The notes: generated by a model not told the origin, from the sequence alone. Shown: positions 42,013 through 55,500, numbered from the stretch's first letter. The stretch is 64,000 nt of DNA from Pisolithus tinctorius (GCA_024663395.1 JANFAH010000023.1:124001-188000), one strand, 5' to 3'. Program-made: numbers and translations.

Positions 42013-42842
42013 TAATAATCTAAACTGTCTGCCCAGTTCCAGTCTCAAAAGCACCTAATATAAAAGGAAATTCAAAAACACACCCACTATATATGGTAAT
42101 TGCACAACTCATCAATGACTTGTGCAGGCAAAAAAATGCAAAAAATCACACAGCCACTGAAAGCTGTGTATAGCCACTGAAAGCACCTACCATATATAGA
42201 TGAAAGCTGTGTATAGCCACAAAAGTGCCTACCTTATATAGAAACAGGTTTTATATAGCACAAGGCAACTACACAACTCATTGATGAGTTGCAATGGCTT
42301 GACACCAAAAAAATCACACTGCCACTGAAAGCTGTGTATAGCCACAAAAGTGCCTACCATATATGGAAACAAGCTGGGTGTTGCCCAAGGCAACTATGCA
42401 ATTCATCAATAAGTTGCAATGACCTGACACCAAAAAAAAATCACACTGCCACCAAAAGCTGTGTATAGCCACTGAAAGCACCTACCATATATGGGTGAAA
42501 GCTGTGTATAGCCACAAAAGTGCCTACCATATATGGAAACAAGCTGTGCATTGCCCAATGCCACTGCATACTTCATCAATGAGTTGCAATGGCCTGACAC
42601 CAAATAAAAATCTGCCATTAAAAGCTGTGTATGGCCACTGAAAAAAAATCACATGGGCATACAAAGCACCTCCCATGGATGGATAACAGCTCTGCATAGC
42701 CACAGACAGCACCTTCCATTTACAGGTGATGCTGGATAGCCAGTATATATAGCATCCTTTGTGAGAAAGGTATTTCTTTCCTCTTTCCCTCCCTTCATTT
42801 TCTTTCTGCCAATCTCTCCTATCACCATCATCACACAGTAGC
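42013..42842 (+). promoter_or_regulatory. Iteron-bearing 5' region of element C
   Basis: It begins TAATAATCT as in elements at 2817 and 12454. About six copies of a unit containing AAAGCTGTGTATAGCCAC, then TGAAAGCACC and TACCATATATGG (variant AAAGTGCCTACC) run from 42165 to 42620. They are interspersed with AACTCATCAATGA-type blocks. A TATA-like AGTATATATAGC lies at 42740, about 100 bp before the ATG at 42843. The iterons resemble the CAGCCACTGAATGCAACC repeats upstream of element A. They are probable protein-binding sites in the promoter. Confidence 0.7.
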
Positions 42843-43007
42843 ATGGCTTACACCTGCAGCACCTGTGGAGCAGAGTTTGACAACAAAAATCTACACAACG
42901 CTCACAACAAAAAAATGTGTCAGTATCAACCTTTACTGCACCTGATGGACAGCAGGTTACAGTGCACAGGATGGGCAGTCTATTCTTATGCTACTGTTCT
43001 GAGCCAT
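42843..43007 (+). pseudogene. Element C: zinc-finger N-terminus, truncated
   Basis: MAYTCSTCGAEFDNKNLHNA and HNKKMCQYQPLLHL parallel the first exon of element A (MPNYVCTTCEDSFSNNS, ISHSKKC): a Cys-x2-Cys ... His ... Cys arrangement. The frame is broken at 43008 by an X-type LTR fragment, so the body is missing. This is a third member of the A/B/C family, judged by its promoter iterons and finger. Confidence 0.6.
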
Positions 43008-43417
43008 TGTGAGTCAAAGTGTGGAAAGCTGGTATAAACCAAACAAATCCAACACAAAAGACAAATAAGAGTGAGTGGTGGTTTGCCTCTGTGGAACCTG
43101 GAGTGCAGAAAAACCTAAATGTGTGGGGGGGGTACTTCAAGTGGAGGGTGCTCCTGGCACAAGTCATTGATGAGTTATGCAGGAGAAGACAAGCAAGTGA
43201 TGACTGGATGGAGGATGCTGAACAGAGTGAAGGTGTTCAGCCAAAAGGACTTCTAGAATGATGGACTTTGATAAAATGTGCTCCTGGCACAAGTCGTTGA
43301 CAAGTTATGCAGGAGTGGAGGAATGACTAAGCAAGGACTGCTGACTAAGCATGGGGTGGACTGCAGATGATGAAGGATGGCAGATAGACTCTTCCAAATG
43401 AGCCTCAACTACCAAGT
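43008..43417 (-). mobile_element. Fragment of an X-type LTR
   Basis: It starts TGTGAGTCAAAGTGTGG and continues with GTGGTTTGCCTCTGTGG, the G-run and the GCACAAGTC...GAGTTATGCAGGA repeats found in X2 and X4. It stops near CCTCAACTACCAAG, where a foldback repeat begins. Only the terminal 400 bp are present. Confidence 0.75.
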
Positions 43418-44275
43418 ATAACATGCTCTCAGAACCATCAGTCCCTTAAAAAACTTGCTGTCAGTCATTCCCTGGACTGTTTCCCCCCCTGTGCCTGATG
43501 TGTTCTGGGACTAATCAGTACTTGGAAGGCTGAAAATGTTATGGAGGTCAATCTGGCACTTCAGCACATGGTTGGGGGGTGTTGTCACCCCCCAACCTCC
43601 ATACCACCATCCCTGTGCCAGAAATGCATTGGTTGAGAGGGGGCTAGTTTGTCCACCATGTGCTGAAGTGCCAGATTGACCTCCATAACATTTTCAGCCT
43701 TCCAAGTACTGATTAGTCCCAGAACACATCAGGCACAGGGGGGGAAACAGTCCAGGGAATGACTGACAGCAGGTTTTTTAAGGGACTGATGGTTCTGAGA
43801 GCATGTTATACTGATGGTACTGTGGTGGCCACCAGTATTTGATAAGAATTCCTTCAGAAAATGACCATGTGAGCTAGAGAGATGATTTCATGAGTTGTGG
43901 AAAAGAGGGAGGGTTAATGGTACAAGTCCAATGTTTGTCATTGTTTACATGCTGACAAATCATCTGGAAGATCATGTGGTTTATTATGTAATCATATTTT
44001 CCCATCCTTCATGCCCTTAATCCCATCAAATGGTCACTTTTCACTTTTTCACCAGTCAGGGACAAAAGCATTGCAATGCACTTTTCAGAAAGAATAGGGT
44101 GTATCTTGGCATGTATTGCATTGTTTGGACTGAACCTTAGTTCTCTGGAAAGCTTAGAGTCACCCCCCTTCCAATGGTATAGGTATCATGATCATCTGTG
44201 CAGAATAGCCCAAGCTACATCAGCAGCAACTCACACCTCACAAACATTGCAACACTTTTGTCCCTCACTGTACAT
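43418..44275. mobile_element. Foldback repeat, family of the 4.2-6.9 kb element, with 150-bp arms
   Basis: The arms 43418-43565 and 43660-43812 are inverted copies (AACATGCTCTCAGAACCATC against GATGGTTCTGAGAGCATGTT; GGAGGTCAATCTGGCACTTC against its complement). Between them is a small hairpin with GGGGGGTGTTGTCACCCCCC at 43574-43593. The stretch 43813-44275 is nearly identical to 57955-58425. It has no coding capacity. Confidence 0.75.
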
Positions 44276-44361
44276 CTTTCTTCTCATGTGTCTTGTCCAT
44301 TCATGTTAGCCATCCCATGTGTATCCTCATGCACCTCAAATTTGATTGTCATGTGTCCTGC

Positions 44362-46223
44362 TGTGAGTCAAAGTGTGGACTGCTGGTATAAACCAAACAA
44401 ATCCAACACCAAAGACAAATAAAGTGCGAGTGGTGGTTTGCCTCTGTGGAACCTGGAGTGCAGAGAAACCTGAATGTGTGGGGGGGACTTCAAGTAGAGG
44501 GCTCCTGGTGCAAGTCGTCAACAGGTTATGCAGGAGAGGATGAAAGAATGCTGATTGAGAAGGGGATGCTGAACAGAGCAGGGGTGTTCAGCTGAAAGGA
44601 CTTGGGATGACAGACTTTGATAAGACATGCTTCTGGTGCAAGTTGATGACGAGTTACACAGGAGTTGGATGGATGACTAAGCAAGAGTGCTGACTAAGTG
44701 TGGATAAGACTGCAGATGATGGATGGAGGCAGATAGACCCCTTTGTGGAGCCTCAACTACCAATGATATGAATGGAGACAGATAGACTCTTCCGAATGAG
44801 CCTCAACTGTCAACAATGAGTTATGCACTGAAGAACTGACTGACTGCTGAGTGAATGGCTTCTGATTGCTTCTTTTTGGTAGCTAAGTACATGGGGGTTT
44901 ATATACTATGGGGGGAGCACAGCTTGTGACAAACAAGGCACAAACACTTGGTAAGTAATGAGTAAGGACTGAGTAATCATGATGAGTAAGTGAGAAATGA
45001 AAAGTAAGCAAGCAAAGAAGATTGGTAAGTATGGGCAATGAATGAGTCAAGGATAGTCAAAATATCACAAAATGAGTCAAATAGAATCAGAAACTGAGTA
45101 AGCGCACTGATATCACATTAGGGGGTGGCGATGCAAGTTAGATCTCAGCAGAGACATCTCTAGATCCAAAGACAGCATGACAGATGGACAGTGTTTCCAG
45201 ATAGGGAAGTATTAATTCCAGAATTGAAGGGCATGAGTCAGGCATTGAGGGGGGCTAGGGCGTTGGGGGTCTGTGGGGCAATGGGAAGCATACGCGATCG
45301 CATCTCCCACCCTTCCATCCTCTCAGCAAAGTTAACAAAAACTTCATGAACAGGGCTCTGATGGAGGAGGAGAAGGGGGGACATCTTCTGCTGGATCTTG
45401 CAGTAGGAAGGCAAGATGCACATCATACTCATCATGAATGTGATCAGGGAGGCTGGAGAACAGTAGACTATGCTGCAGCTGTCACAATGTAGGAAGAATG
45501 ATGGACAAGACTGGAATAAAGACAGTGCAGGGAGCAGGGAGGAATGATCCATATGCTTCATCAACCGGGGGGACTGAAATGACCACATAAGACCTTTCTA
45601 ACTGAGTGACAGACCTGAGGTGACCAAAGAACATCCTTCTGGAAGTCATACTGACAAGGAGAACACGCTGACCAAGCTGCATGGGATGAGATGGGGCTGA
45701 CAATGACAGGATGAACCAGGGGGCTTCAGGACAGAAGCTGGTGGGAATGCCTGGCAGATATATGTAGCCACTGTCTCCAGCAAATGAGACAAGCGAGATG
45801 ATCGATGAAGAGGTGGCCATGATTGATGGACTTAGCAAAATGAGTGTCTGATGGATGGAGTGCTGTAGAAACATACAGGGTGCAAGGATCCTCTCCAAAT
45901 TTGGAAGGAAGAATCGTGGGGCTGAGCACTTTAAGTGAGTGTGGGAACAGAGTCGATATCTTTGGAAATGGTGGAGATACAATGAAAACCGGAATGCCAT
46001 ACACAGGCGCTAAAAACCTTTAATGTGTGCTTAACTCACTTCCTCTTTTCTCTTTAGCACTGACAACTCGTTCTTGTGCGAAGGATGACTGTTAATGTCT
46101 GACAGTCTTTCTACACATGAGGCCTTTAGTCTTCATCTGCATGCCTGGGCATTGTGCACAACTCATCGACAAGTTAGGCAGAGTCAGCTGTAACCATGTC
46201 CACAACACCTTTGGTGTGTGACA
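44362..46223 (-). mobile_element. LTR-like unit X4 (minus orientation)
   Basis: The unit runs from TGTGAGTCAAAGTGTGG to GTGTGTGACA, with CTGC on the left (44358-44361) and CCGC on the right (46224-46227). That fits a 4-bp duplication with one CpG change. A minus-strand TATA-like TATATAAACCCCC lies at 44894-44906. The conserved frame spans 45238-46004 with frame switches near 45490 and 45950. GTAAG repeats lie at 44950-45030. It is the copy with the most retained CpG (GCATACGCGATCGC at 45288-45301). Confidence 0.7.
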
Positions 46224-46381
46224 CCGCTTGTCCTCCATTCCTCAGCTGTCTGCTTAAATTCAATGTGCCACCCTCATTGCCATGCTAACTCTTCTAGGTC
46301 CCTCACCGCTCCCTCCCCTGTTTTACATGCCCTGCTCTAAGCCTACTAAAACCCTCTCCCCATCCCCCCCTCAACCTATCC

Positions 46382-49300
46382 TTGCTTTCTCTCCTTCATT
46401 TCTCCACTGACTCCTCACCTCTGACAGTCATCTGTATCTTCTTGCATCTCCTCTTCTCAATCTTGCTCACCTTCTTCAATACCAGGATGTCTGACACCAA
46501 TCTTGACAATGTCTCTGTCACTGACTCCATCAGGTATGCCTGTGCTGTCATGTGTGTAGAGCTCCCATCAGACTCACCTGTCCCCCCTTGCTTCAGCAAT
46601 TGCTCTGCCTCTGATGATGAACCCATTGTTGACAAAGGCCAGTGTGATGCCCCTTTTGACATTGCCAAGGTCCCTTGACAGCTTGCAACTGGTGATCCTC
46701 ATGCACCAGTTGACATCCACCTTGCACTTTACCCTCACCATGCTCCAGCTGACTCTGAGCATGTCTGCCTGTTCAATGCCCATCACCTCAAGCATGTCTC
46801 CTTGAGGACCTTGTCTAACCTCCATGACAACAGATGAGCCATGCCAGCAATCTCTTTGCTGTCCAATCACCTTCACATCAAGATTGACTACCACTATCAT
46901 GTTGACACTGATAGCCCTGACCTCATCCCTCACCTCAGCCCTCACTACCTGGACTATGTGTTGTATGTCAGGTCCTGTCATGGCCTCAATGCCATACTTC
47001 CCAACATCACTGCTGATCATAACTGGACTACAAAACTTCAACTTACCATGACCTTCCATCTGTGGCCTGACAATGCTGCCAATGCTCTGCCATTCAATCC
47101 CAAGGGCAGGATGATGTATGTCAGCACTAGACTTGATGACCAATTCTGGCTTGTGATGGTTCCTCATGTCTTCTTTAACATTCACAATCTGGATAACACA
47201 CCCAACAAGCTCCCAGTGTTGGATCACAGGCACCTGGACATTGCCCCTCACCATGCACACATGATAGTGATGTTCATCACCCATGTCCTCTCTGAGATGT
47301 GCCATGAGGACATTCACTGCTTGGATCCATATCCAGAACCACTTACCTGGGATGCAGTGAAGGATTCTACAGAAGTCATGTGAGTCACATGTTTTTTGAC
47401 TCCCATCCATTTGCACATTTTTGACAATCTGCAATCTGTGTACTGTCATCCTGTGCATTTCATGTCTTCCTTTTGTTTGCACATTTCATTGAACCCTACA
47501 TGCTTATGTGATGTACACTTCACAGGGGTCATTTTGGTCAAACCAATCATATAATCAACCTCTGCTTGCCTGACCTCATCTGCCTTCATCAAGGTTTCAT
47601 TGACCTCTGGCATGCCTGGGTTGCCACTGCCCCTTGATCTTGGAAGCAAGACAGGTTTCTCACTGGCAACATGCCACTCACAGTCTCACTTCATTATGGA
47701 CAAAACCAGCCACTCATGGTGTCCCAATCCATGGATCTCAAGTGTATGAACTGGAACCATGACTGAAACTATGTCCACATCTGCCAGGTCTCATTCTCCT
47801 TGGCTACCCACATCAGGCATGTCCATTTGTCCTCACTTGCATCCCTCATCCCTTTGACTCCTTTGCCTGTAGCTACCTTGCTGCCAAGTGCTGGACTGAT
47901 GTCACTCCACACATGATCATGGAGAAACACCCCATCCTGTATGACAAGTCTGATGATGATCCATCTTGTCTTCCTGTTGATCTGGAAGAACTCCTGCTGC
48001 TGGATGAACATGGCTTTGAAATAAATGTCTACAATGAACATGGCTTTTCAGTCCCCAGAAGGAGTCCAGCCATATACCAGGCCTGTGGTGCCCTGCTGGA
48101 CTTGAAGCAGGTACATGAGCTGTTCCAAGGAAATGAAGATGCCTATGGCCATGTCAACAATGAATCACCATACATGGTGTACCCACTGGCATTCACAAGG
48201 GATTTGGGCAACATCAAGGCTGCAGGTCTCATGCCTGCTTTCAGTCAGAGACTCAAGCATATCAACCACACAATCCAAGATCCCAATGGAGATGCAGACC
48301 TCAACATTGGCAATGGAGACAATGGGATGCCTGATGCTCATATGTCTCCTGCTATCATCAGAATGTCATCTCAGATCTATAATTCTTTGTCACATTGTGT
48401 TTGAACAGAGGCTAAATTCCATGTTGTGCAGAGAGGGATGGTCACCAGTGCATTCTCTGGTACCAGTATGAAAACAAGAACAGCCCAGTGACAGTGGCAG
48501 AAATGCATTCAATTCTGTGAACAGGGACTACCCCATGACAGGTTCAGCCAGAAGGTGTTGGGTGATTGGCAACCACAGACCCTTTGATTTGAAAATACAT
48601 ATACCTTGGACATTTTGTGACTACATCCAGACCTTTGCAATGGCTTGTATGTAAGTACCTGCTGTGTCATCCATGTGCTCCACCTGCTCATATGTGGTGC
48701 ACTACCAGAATGATATATGACTGAGTCATCTGCCAGTTTCTCAAAGCATGGAGTTACCCTAGCATTCTGAACCCGATCAAGGATGTGCTGGTTGTCTTCA
48801 GACCCAATGTGAGATGTCCCATGGCTCCATAGTCTTGTGGATCTGTCTGATGGCATCATCATAGGTGATACCAGAGCTCTTCAAATGCATCACCTTTGCA
48901 GGCTAAATAGACCCCCTTTCCAGGCCAACCTGGGCTTTCCCCAGGCTAAATAGACCTTGTGTTGGTTTTGGTCAGTTTTCACCACTGAACCACACTGTGA
49001 CTCACACCAACATAACACAATTACTAGAATATCTGTCCACAGTTATCAAGTATGTATAACATATGCCATGTATGATTGCCCACTGACTTTTCTTTAGGTA
49101 TCAAATCCTTAACTCTGCTGCTTTGGTGCCTCTTCCCAACTTTAATGTGCTGTCACAACCCCATTATGACCATGCCCTGGGATTAAAGCCTCAAGAATAC
49201 AGGCATGATTGCAATTGGTGAGTTTTACCTACAATCATACTCCATAAATTCTGTACATCAATAAATCTATTTGATTCATATTCATCCTCTGAAGTGCTGC

Positions 49301-50560
49301 CACAGAAGAGAATGGTATCACATGAGGCCAGAGAAATGTTTCTTGGAAGTCATTGCTTGATCTGCTGTATGTTCACCAGTATGCCATCACTGATTGGGCT
49401 GCTGGAGTCCCTGCTGTTGGTCCAGATTTCAATGTCAAACACCTTAATGCTGATGAACTTCATGCTCTGACTGTTCCTTTCCTGAAAGAGTTGATGGGTG
49501 CAGATTACCATGCTGAGGCTCCACTAGATGACAAAGAAGACCAAGCTGAATACCTTGTCCCTTTGCCAAATTCATCATTTTACCTTAAGAAGTGGACTGA
49601 TGGTGAGTTGTTGACATGAAATGGTTGCCCCCACTGACATGAATAATCCAGATCAGATTGAGCTATTTCACCACAGTGATGCAAGGATGTGTGACATCCC
49701 ACTTGTGGTGAACACATTGAACCGGCACCTCCATGTTCTTTCTGATTCAGATGCATTCATTAAGGCCCTCCCTAAAGGTGACAAGTTTAAGGAGAGAAGT
49801 GCCCCTTCATCTTTCCCTGACCAACCTGTTCAAGGACAAGTGCCATCCAACAGATGTCACCCCTTGCCAGCAGCATCCAACACCCACTGTATGACTGTGC
49901 CTTCTGTATCCCCAGCTTATAGATCACCCCAGCCACCTGTGCAGTGCCATGTGTCTCCCTCAACATCCCACCACACCTGATGACAGCAATCACCATCCCA
50001 CACATGTCACCCCTCCTACAGGATCACACCACCTGAGGCAAGGGCAATTGCCATCCTATGGACATTGTTCCACTCAACCAGCATCCCACCACTCCCCTCT
50101 CCTCCTTCATCCCCTGTCAAGGAGTCACTGCAGTCATCTCCACAAGGACCATCATTGCATGGTGATCATCACACATATCTTGCTCCAGCAGCTGCATATC
50201 ATCATCACCCCCCTTCTGATAACTACTCTCTGATCCCATGTCCTCACCACTGCCCTCAGCATGAGTCACACAAGTGCCATAGAGGATATCAGGAAAACAA
50301 GAGTGATCATGGTGGTCCTTCACAACAGGGAAGAACTCACCAAAGGTATGTTGCTGGGTAGCCTACATGTACAATGAGACTAACATGCACAGTGTGGTTG
50401 AATACATTTATCAAAGCCCTCCCCACAAGAGACATTGTCTTCATGACTCTGATGACTCTGATGGACATTCCTATCACACCCATGATTGACATGCCCACTA
50501 CTAGGCATGTTTTCATCTCCATCAATCCCTTGCTACTGGCTCATGTACACACCAGTTCAA
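46382..50560 (+). pseudogene. Unrecognised large gene remnant, plus strand
   Basis: Successive plus-strand frames suggest one decayed gene. MSDTNLDNVSVTDSIRYACA (46487-46678) is followed by YLDYVLYVRSCHGLNAILPN and DIAPHHAHMIVMFITHVLSEM (46841-47383). Next come LPVDLEELLLLDEHGFEINV, VHELFQGNEDAYGHVN and GLMPAFSQRLKHINHTIQDP (47913-48404). Then LVPLPNFNVLSQPHYDHALG (49125) precedes an intron at 49219, and HALTVPFLKELMGADYHAEA followed by LPNSSFYLKKWTDGELLT (49353-49619). A Pro/His-rich tail ends near 50.4 kb. An X-LTR end fragment interrupts it at about 48955-49006. Expected Arg positions are often Cys, His or stop. I cannot assign a family; basidiomycete transposon cargo is possible. Confidence 0.35.
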
Positions 50561-50617
50561 CATGTTTGCATTGTTAGCATGTAACTATGATACCCTGTGG
50601 CTGTGTCATCTTCCCCC

Positions 50618-51215
50618 TGCATATCCCACCTTTGTGTAATGTCTGCCATCATTCATTTCATCCATTATTCACCACAGTCTTTTTGGTACCTTGGCTTTGC
50701 AAACTTCTACAGATGATTCATTAATAACTACTCTGACATCATCATTCTGCTCACTTGCCTCACATGAAAGGGTGCTCCTTGGAACTTTTCCAAGGAGTGT
50801 CACTCCACTTTCCTCCACCTGAAGGATGCCTTCAGCTCAGCTCCTATTCTCACTCACTGGGTTCCTGACACTCCACTTACAGTGGAAAGAAACACCTCCA
50901 ACTATGCCATTGCTGGCATTTTGTCACTCACCTGCTCCAATGGTGAACTCTGGCCAGTCACTTTCTTCTCCTGCACCATGACTGTGCCAGAACTCAACTA
51001 TGATACCCATGACAAGGAGCTGTTGGCTATCTTCAAGGCCTTCTGCCATTGGCAGCATTACATAGAAGGTTCTGCCTTACCTGTTGATGTGGTGATGGAC
51101 CACAAAAACCTTGAGTACTTTTCCATGTCTAAGGTTCTCACTTGTTGACAGGCCCACTGGTCAGAGTACCATTCACAGTTTAACCTTTCCATCCACTTCT
51201 GACCTGGTCTAACCA
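50618..51215 (+). pseudogene. Ty3/gypsy pol fragment (end of reverse transcriptase and RNase H)
   Basis: On the plus strand: FANFYR-FINNYSDIIILL, KGAPWNFSKECHSTFLHLKD, APILTHWVPDTPLTVE, then RNase H with SNYAIAGILSLTCSNGELWP, ELNYDTHDKELLAIFKAF and MDHKNLEYFSMSKVLTC. In the expected TDASNYA the segment reads ERNTSNYA, so the first catalytic Asp is lost. It matches the minus-strand remnant at 26.7-28.1 kb in layout and belongs to the same group. It ends where an X-type fragment begins. Confidence 0.85.
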
Positions 51216-51234
51216 TCCCCATTCATCATCCTAG

Positions 51235-51630
51235 GTAGTTGAGGCTCCATCAAGGGTCTATCTACCTTCATTCATTATCTGAAGTATCATCTGTGCTTTG
51301 TCAGCACACCTGCTTAGTCATCCATCTGCTCCTGTGTAACTTGACATCAACTTGCACCAGGAGCATGTTTTATTGAGGTCCATCATTCCAGAGGTCCTTT
51401 TGGCTGAACACCTTCACTCTGTTCAGCATCCCCTCTCCAGTCATCACTTGCTTGTCTACTCCTGCATAACTTGTTGATGACTTGTGCCAGGAGCACCTGC
51501 CATTGAACTCCCCCCCATATTAGATTCTTCTGTGCTCCAGGTTCTGCAGAGGCAAACCACCACTTGCTTCTATTTGTCTTTTGTGTTGGATTTGGTTGGA
51601 TTTCACCACCTTTCCTCACTTTGACTCACA
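51235..51630 (+). mobile_element. Fragment of an X-type LTR, inverted
   Basis: GTTGAGGCTCCATCAAGGGT and CTTTGACTCACA are the complement of the last 400 bp of X2 and X4. The terminal CACA at 51627-51630 marks the element end. It is truncated on the left against the gypsy fragment. Confidence 0.75.
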
Positions 51631-52532
51631 CCAGGAGATTGTCCAGGCCCCTACCCCATTTAGATTAATTAGTGATGTCATGACCATGTCTAAGCAACTT
51701 CTTGATCACCATCTTATCAGAAGCATTATCTGAAGTTCACTATGCCCTAATAAGGCTAGTGTTCTATGTCCTGTTGTTCTCAAGGAACTAACATGTCATG
51801 AGATAAGGTATCCATTCTGTCAGAACAAAGGGATTACCAGTTTAGGAGGTATTATTGTTCTCTAAGTATAGGTTTCAATCATGAGGCATGTGTGTAGTGC
51901 CTTGGCCTTCCTGCTCCACAGGCATGAGGTGGGGAGATGCTTGCCATGTAGTAGTGACCTAGAATGGAAGCACTAACTATTGCCCATTATCATGTAATCC
52001 ACATTGTTGTCCTGCTCAAGGCAGATACTTCTCATGTCTACAATGCCTCCATATATAAAGACAAAGAAAAGCACTGATGAGACTTCAAGTTGAAAGCACT
52101 GTGGTTGACCCCACAAAGGTCACCACACTTTGCCCCTTGTCTTTTCCTCATCAGATCTAACCTGGCTAACAGCCACTCACCACCTTGCTCTGCTCAGTGG
52201 TTCACATCCCCCCTAACCTAACTGTAGCAAAAGGTGTAATCCAGGGCATCTCAATTTCAAACTCCACTTGAAATGAATCACTTGATGGTAAGTTGAATGG
52301 AGGCTGTGGCTGTGTCATCAGTTTGCTATGCATTAGGCTATTTTTGTAGCTAATTGTTTTAGACATGTGGATTTGAGTCATGATGTCATTGTGTAAATAT
52401 TTGTACATATTGACAAACATTTTTCAATATTTGTGACATTGGGTATATATACTGCCATAACTGCTTACCCTTTGAACCCATACAACCACCTTCCAAATTT
52501 AGTTACAACCAAACTTTGACAAATAAACAATA
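51631..52532 (+). promoter_or_regulatory. Upstream region of element B, otherwise unassigned
   Basis: No gene is supported here. A TATA-like GGGTATATATACTGCC lies at 52441-52456, about 80 bp before the ATG at 52533. The stretch from about 52380 is AT-rich (CATTGTGTAAATATTTG). I found no iterons like those of elements A and C. Confidence 0.4.
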
Positions 52533-55500
52533 ATGAGTACAAACACAGCTGTAGGTGCCTGGAGTGATTTTGAATTAATTACATTTGTAATTAATTCATC
52601 AATTTCTTATTCTAGGCTTGCACACCAAAAGTAAGTTTTCCACAAATTTTCAACAAGTCCCTCTGTTGCAAGAGATCAACTTGCTTCTTTTCAAATTATT
52701 TTCATAATTTTAGTATACATGTATCCTAAATTTGCACCTTTGTTCAACCAAGGTTACAAAAGAAGTGGCTGCAACAAGGGAGATGGATGAGATTGATGAG
52801 CTGTTGAACAATGTTTGAATTGAGTGGGGGCTGATGTGTGTTGCCACAAGTGATGACTTGGGCCATGGGCCTCAATTGAAATGTCAAGTGTTCAACCCCC
52901 AGCCATTGCAACATTTGTTGGTGAGGAAGATGATGAACAATGCCAATACAGATGGACCTCAAAACCATATGATGGGTGAAGCCATTCAAGTTGGCATTGA
53001 CTGATCATTCATTGCAGGTGGGCTGGAGACTGCTGCCCAACTCACTCCCTACAAAAACTTCATTCAATGGAGTGGCAAAGTGACAGGACCAGCGGCAGAA
53101 ATGTTCCTTATCAATGGCAATCACCATGTCACACTCATTCAAACTTTGTCTGAAAAGGACATTGTTCACTGCCAAGATGTGATTGCAATGATTCATGAGG
53201 GGCAGAATGAAAGGCAGAAAGGCAATGCTGCAAAGGAATTGGACAAGATCAATGAGAAATTGAGTCAGAAAGCCATGTGGCTTGTTAAATTCTTTGATCT
53301 CAGTAAGTCCTAAAAATATTTAATATTAGTATACATGTATACTAATTTTGTGAAGACCTCATTCACCAGTCACCACAGGAATCAGTTATCCTTTTTCATC
53401 TCTCAGCAACCTGACGATGCCCTGAAAAGGTGGACACTGACACAGAAAAATTGAAGAATCTCCTCCACCTTCTGTGTGGAAAATCTGATGTTGAAGTAAA
53501 CATGGTGTACACACAGATTGCACATTCCTGGTCAGATTCAAAGGAGGCAAACTCTGTCTGCCCTGCATTCATTATCTCTCACTGAGAGTTGGTGAAGTTC
53601 TTTGCTCAAGTCTTTGCTTACACATCCCTGGAAAGCTTGAAACTTTTGACAGTTTCACTTATATATTACAATTTAAATCCACACCTCACAGGTGTAAGTA
53701 AATTTAATTAATTAATAATTTTAGGATACATCTAAATTCCTTCACCATTGCAGCTCTTCCTGGCAATATTCAAACCCATGCTGTCAGTACTAGACTTTCT
53801 TGCCTCCCCCATTCAAATGGAGGACTGGCAGACTGCTTGTCCTCAAATTTTGGGTTGCCATGTGCCCAATCATGGATTGGCTGAAGAAGATTGCATCTGT
53901 CTGCTGAAGCAGATTCATGCCAAGGTTGGTGGAATGTTCAAAAACCCATCTCAGCCACCAATGACCACAGTGTTGGAGACATTTGGAGTTGATTCCCTCC
54001 TGGGAAAGTGGAACACCATTTTTTCTGAAAAATTGTCAGCAACAATGCACCTCTTTGGCACAGTCACTCAACACAAGAATTGCTGGACATGTCACTTCCC
54101 TTGATTTCACCAACTGATGTCACTTGGCCTGTTTTGGACAATCTCATTGTCAAGTTACAGTGGATTCAGCATGGCTTCCACCCAGTCCAAGAACCAAGGG
54201 TGCATCTTGACACTCCATACCCCCTGTTTACAGAACTTAGCATGATTGTGATCATGGGAAGTTGGAACACTTCCAAGATCACAGTGTGCAAATGGGACAA
54301 CTTCAGCAATGACATCAATTATGGTCCAGCCCTTGCAGAGGTGAGTCAAAATTGTATTATTTTAGTATACATGTATACTAAATATTCAATATAGGTGGCA
54401 GATTGGTTATTTCCACTCTGCCAGTATCCCATCACAGGTCGGCATGGAGCAAATTGAGCATGGACATGCATCATAAGTGGAGTTATGGCATTTTTGAAAA
54501 CCCATCTGGACATCAAGGACATTGTGAAGCAACAAAACCGTGTCAATGAGGTAATACTATGTCATTGTTCAGTGTACTTTATATTCATCAAACCACAGCT
54601 TATCACAATGCTTTTTCACCACTGCCAAGTTGCCCTTACACAAGTGAGGGTTGGGTTAGCAAAGTTGTTCACCAATGACTGGGAGAAAAAGCAGAAGGAC
54701 CAAATCAAGCCACTCTTTGATGCCATTGGTGATGTCAAATGGCTGGACACCTTCCAGACCTTCTTGAAGGCCTGTCATGTTAAACTTGATGGTACTAAGC
54801 CATCATTGGCCCAACCCAAAGTGAGCATTGCTGCACTCAATGCAGGTCTTGATGGATGTGTTTCAGAAGAGAGGAAAACTTCTGCAAAGTTCATGATATC
54901 CTCCATTTCACCCCTTTCCCCTAGGAGCAACTCATTCCTAACAAACATTCTCAAACATTCATCACTGACATGCTTCTTGAGGTTAACCACTTAACTGAGC
55001 AGGAGAAGTTACTTCAAATCCCTACAATCTGGGACCTGCACCAAAGTGTGCTTGATTTACTCCAAGGTTTTGGTCCACATGCAAAGTCTCAAGCCCCCTG
55101 GCTGTATTGGGATGGCATGGAGAGCCAACCCACCCTGTCTCCTACAAATCCACTATTGGCACTGATGCCCAAGGAGTACACCAGTGAATCATTGGGGACA
55201 GCAGTGGAACAGGCTGCAAGTGCACCACATATCACAGCCCAAAATGTTAATGCCATGCAGAAGATTGTCAAGCTAATATCTGGGCCAACACTGGGGTTGT
55301 GTAATGGTGAAAGCACTGCCAAGCTTGACCCTGATCTGAAAATGCCCTTGGAGAATTTTTTGATGGTATTTGGTTTATTTCTGAAATTTAAGATACATGT
55401 ATACTAAAATTATTATTTTAGAGTCTTGCAGCAGTAACAGTCAAAAAGACCATGCACTTGCAAGAGCCTACTGCAGACCTGACCCATACAGCACCATTTG

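Noticed and set aside
42165..42620. CRISPR-like array of repeats
   Set aside because: The units are contiguous and variable, without unique spacers, and the organism is a eukaryote. They fit promoter iterons.
46574..47482. 302-aa minus-strand frame
   Set aside because: Its composition (Met, Val, His rich, no recognisable motif) is what the complement of the plus-strand blocks produces when stops are rare on that strand. The plus-strand blocks look more protein-like.
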